The notes below the pieces were generated by a model. The model searched no databases and was not told the origin of the DNA. It saw only the letters and a program-made list of their open reading frames with translations. Positions 41,548 through 42,496 of a stretch of DNA of 42,496 nt are shown here, in pieces. Position numbers and translations under genes: made by a program. The DNA lies in the NCBI GenBank assembly GCA_035546635.1, contig DASZWJ010000033.1, forward strand, positions 1-42,496, in the 5' to 3' direction. The first letter of the stretch is position 1. Every line of letters begins with the position of its first letter. The DNA is from Gammaproteobacteria bacterium. Lineage in GTDB: Bacteria > Pseudomonadota > Gammaproteobacteria > JAURND01.

Positions 41548-42496
41548 ATGAATACCTTTAATTCACAAGTGCAACAACTGCTAATTGAAACTATTTTTGA
41601 TCACATTCCACAACTTATCTTTTGGAAAAATACCGCCTCTATTTATTTAGGTTGTAACAAGAAATTTGCTGAGTTGTTAGGCTTGAATACTCCTGAAGAA
41701 ATCATCGGTAAAAGTGATTATGATTTAAATTGGCTGCCAGACGGTGACACCGCTGAAAAATTTCAAGCGGGCGACCAAAAAACGCTAGATGGGTATTGTG
41801 TTACGAATGAAGAAGAATGGTTGTCCGTCAAAAATGGTACCCGAATCCTTACTTTAGTTAATAAAGTGCCATTAATAGACGCTGACGGTACCATCGTTGG
41901 CGTTTTAGGCGTAGCCACTAATATTACCGAGAAAAAACGCATCGAAGAACACATGGCTAGAGTTGAGCACCAACTCAAAGGCATGACCATTGTCAGTGCA
42001 AGTATCGCCCATGAAATGCGTACCCCTTTAGCGACTTTAAAAAACACAGCTAATGGTATTAGATCCATGTTAGCACCACTTACCATCGGTTATCAGGCTG
42101 CACTCGCTCACCAACTTAACATCCCTAAAATCCCTGCTGCTAAATTAGAATTGTTAAAGACTGCCCTCGACCTGCTTGAAAACAAAACTACTGAAGCAAA
42201 TCGTATTATTGACATGCTACTCACTAATTTGCAAAGCTTGCGACAAGAAAAACTTATTCACCCACAGAAATGCTCTGCCCGTCACTGTATCAACGAGGCG
42301 TTTGCACAATATCGATTTACTAAAGATACACCACAAATTATCTGGGATAATCAGCATGATTTCATATTCTATGGCAAAGAGCTGTTACTAATACATGTCC
42401 TGTTTAATTTATTTAAGAATGCTATCTATTTTATCCGCAAGGCAGGCAAAGGAAACATCCATATTTGGTTGGAACATCATCCAAGGCATAACCAGA
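41548..42496 (+). CDS. PAS-domain histidine kinase (CqsS/LqsS-type core), 3' end missing
   Basis: Open from ATG 41548 (AAGGAA upstream) to the window end, about 316 residues seen. A PAS domain at about 12-130 (LIFWKNTASIYLGCNKKFAE, LLGLNTPEEIIGKSDYDLN, PLIDADGTIVGVLGVATNIT). H box IAHEMRTPLATLKN, then the long dimerisation region MLAPLTIGYQAALAHQLNIP and LLTNLQSL shared with the kinase at 37323, and the N box LLIHVLFNLFKNAIYFI at the edge. No membrane segment, so a cytoplasmic sensor. ATP-binding G boxes and any receiver domain lie outside the window. Likely linked to autoinducer or stationary-phase signalling as in Legionella, by family analogy. Confidence 0.87.
   Translation, partial: MNTFNSQVQQLLIETIFDHIPQLIFWKNTASIYLGCNKKFAELLGLNTPEEIIGKSDYDLNWLPDGDTAEKFQAGDQKTLDGYCVTNEEEWLSVKNGTRILTLVNKVPLIDADGTIVGVLGVATNITEKKRIEEHMARVEHQLKGMTIVSASIAHEMRTPLATLKNTANGIRSMLAPLTIGYQAALAHQLNIPKIPAAKLELLKTALDLLENKTTEANRIIDMLLTNLQSLRQEKLIHPQKCSARHCINEAFAQYRFTKDTPQIIWDNQHDFIFYGKELLLIHVLFNLFKNAIYFIRKAGKGNIHIWLEHHPRHNQ

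Overview
The window is composed of two unlike parts. Positions 1 to about 3430 are GC-rich and carry glpX (5' end cut off by the window edge), a small exported protein, recJ and a tRNA-Glu. The glpX-recJ pairing, the codon use and the sequence character suggest an alphaproteobacterium. Right after the tRNA-Glu the base composition falls sharply, and everything from about 3434 to 42496 looks like an AT-rich gammaproteobacterium of the Legionellales kind (Legionella/Coxiella/Rickettsiella/Berkiella-like). The clues are bioC, comF, coq7, coaE and pilBCD of gamma type, a U-box protein, a ubiquitin-like/ankyrin protein, a divergent CsrA, an XRE-S24 regulator and CqsS/LqsS-type kinases. The break falls on a conserved tRNA gene, so an assembly chimera is the first explanation to test.

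Region by region. 3.5-11.5 kb holds ordinary metabolism: a Nudix hydrolase, biotin synthesis (bioC), comF, an EamA exporter, an L,D-transpeptidase, a sugar-acid aldolase with an SDR, amgK, coq7 and coaE. Two long, nearly perfect hairpins sit where genes converge. 11.6-17.0 kb is a block flanked by two inverted copies of one short repeat with TAACTATTCA ends. It separates coaE from pilDCB, genes often adjacent in gammaproteobacteria. The block carries a U-box effector-like gene broken by one in-frame TAG, a guanidine-modifying enzyme fused to a LOR-like tail, a second MITE-like repeat, and a gene joining a ubiquitin-like domain to ankyrin repeats. 17.0-20.9 kb is pilD-pilC-pilB, followed by tRNA-Thr(CGT).

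21.1-40 kb, beyond tRNA-Thr, is an even more AT-rich accessory region. Its centre is a minus-strand operon (29.3 to 22.3 kb). It starts with a 19-residue peptide gene that has a strong ribosome binding site and ends in Gly, then an intrinsic terminator/attenuator, an E1/ThiF-like adenylating enzyme with an N-terminal PqqD/RRE-like domain, an M3 metallopeptidase, an MFS exporter, a haem-oxygenase-like diiron-oxidase/cupin fusion, an isocitrate lyase/PEP mutase-family enzyme and a small unknown protein; a csrA paralogue lies beyond. This layout recalls microcin C or pantocin pathways (peptide, E1 enzyme, exporter) with extra tailoring enzymes. I infer an undescribed ribosomally made, modified peptide. 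A divergent operon encodes a membrane hybrid histidine kinase, a TPR protein, a solitary peptide-binding protein and an O-methyltransferase. A second unit at 37.1-35.8 kb repeats the pattern: a 17-residue peptide, a terminator and an MFS protein. It is followed on the plus strand by a short kinase and a response regulator. Together these suggest peptide production, export and sensing, but no function is proven by sequence alone.

40.4-42.5 kb holds a small ORF of doubtful status, a DUF3050-like protein and a PAS histidine kinase cut by the window end.
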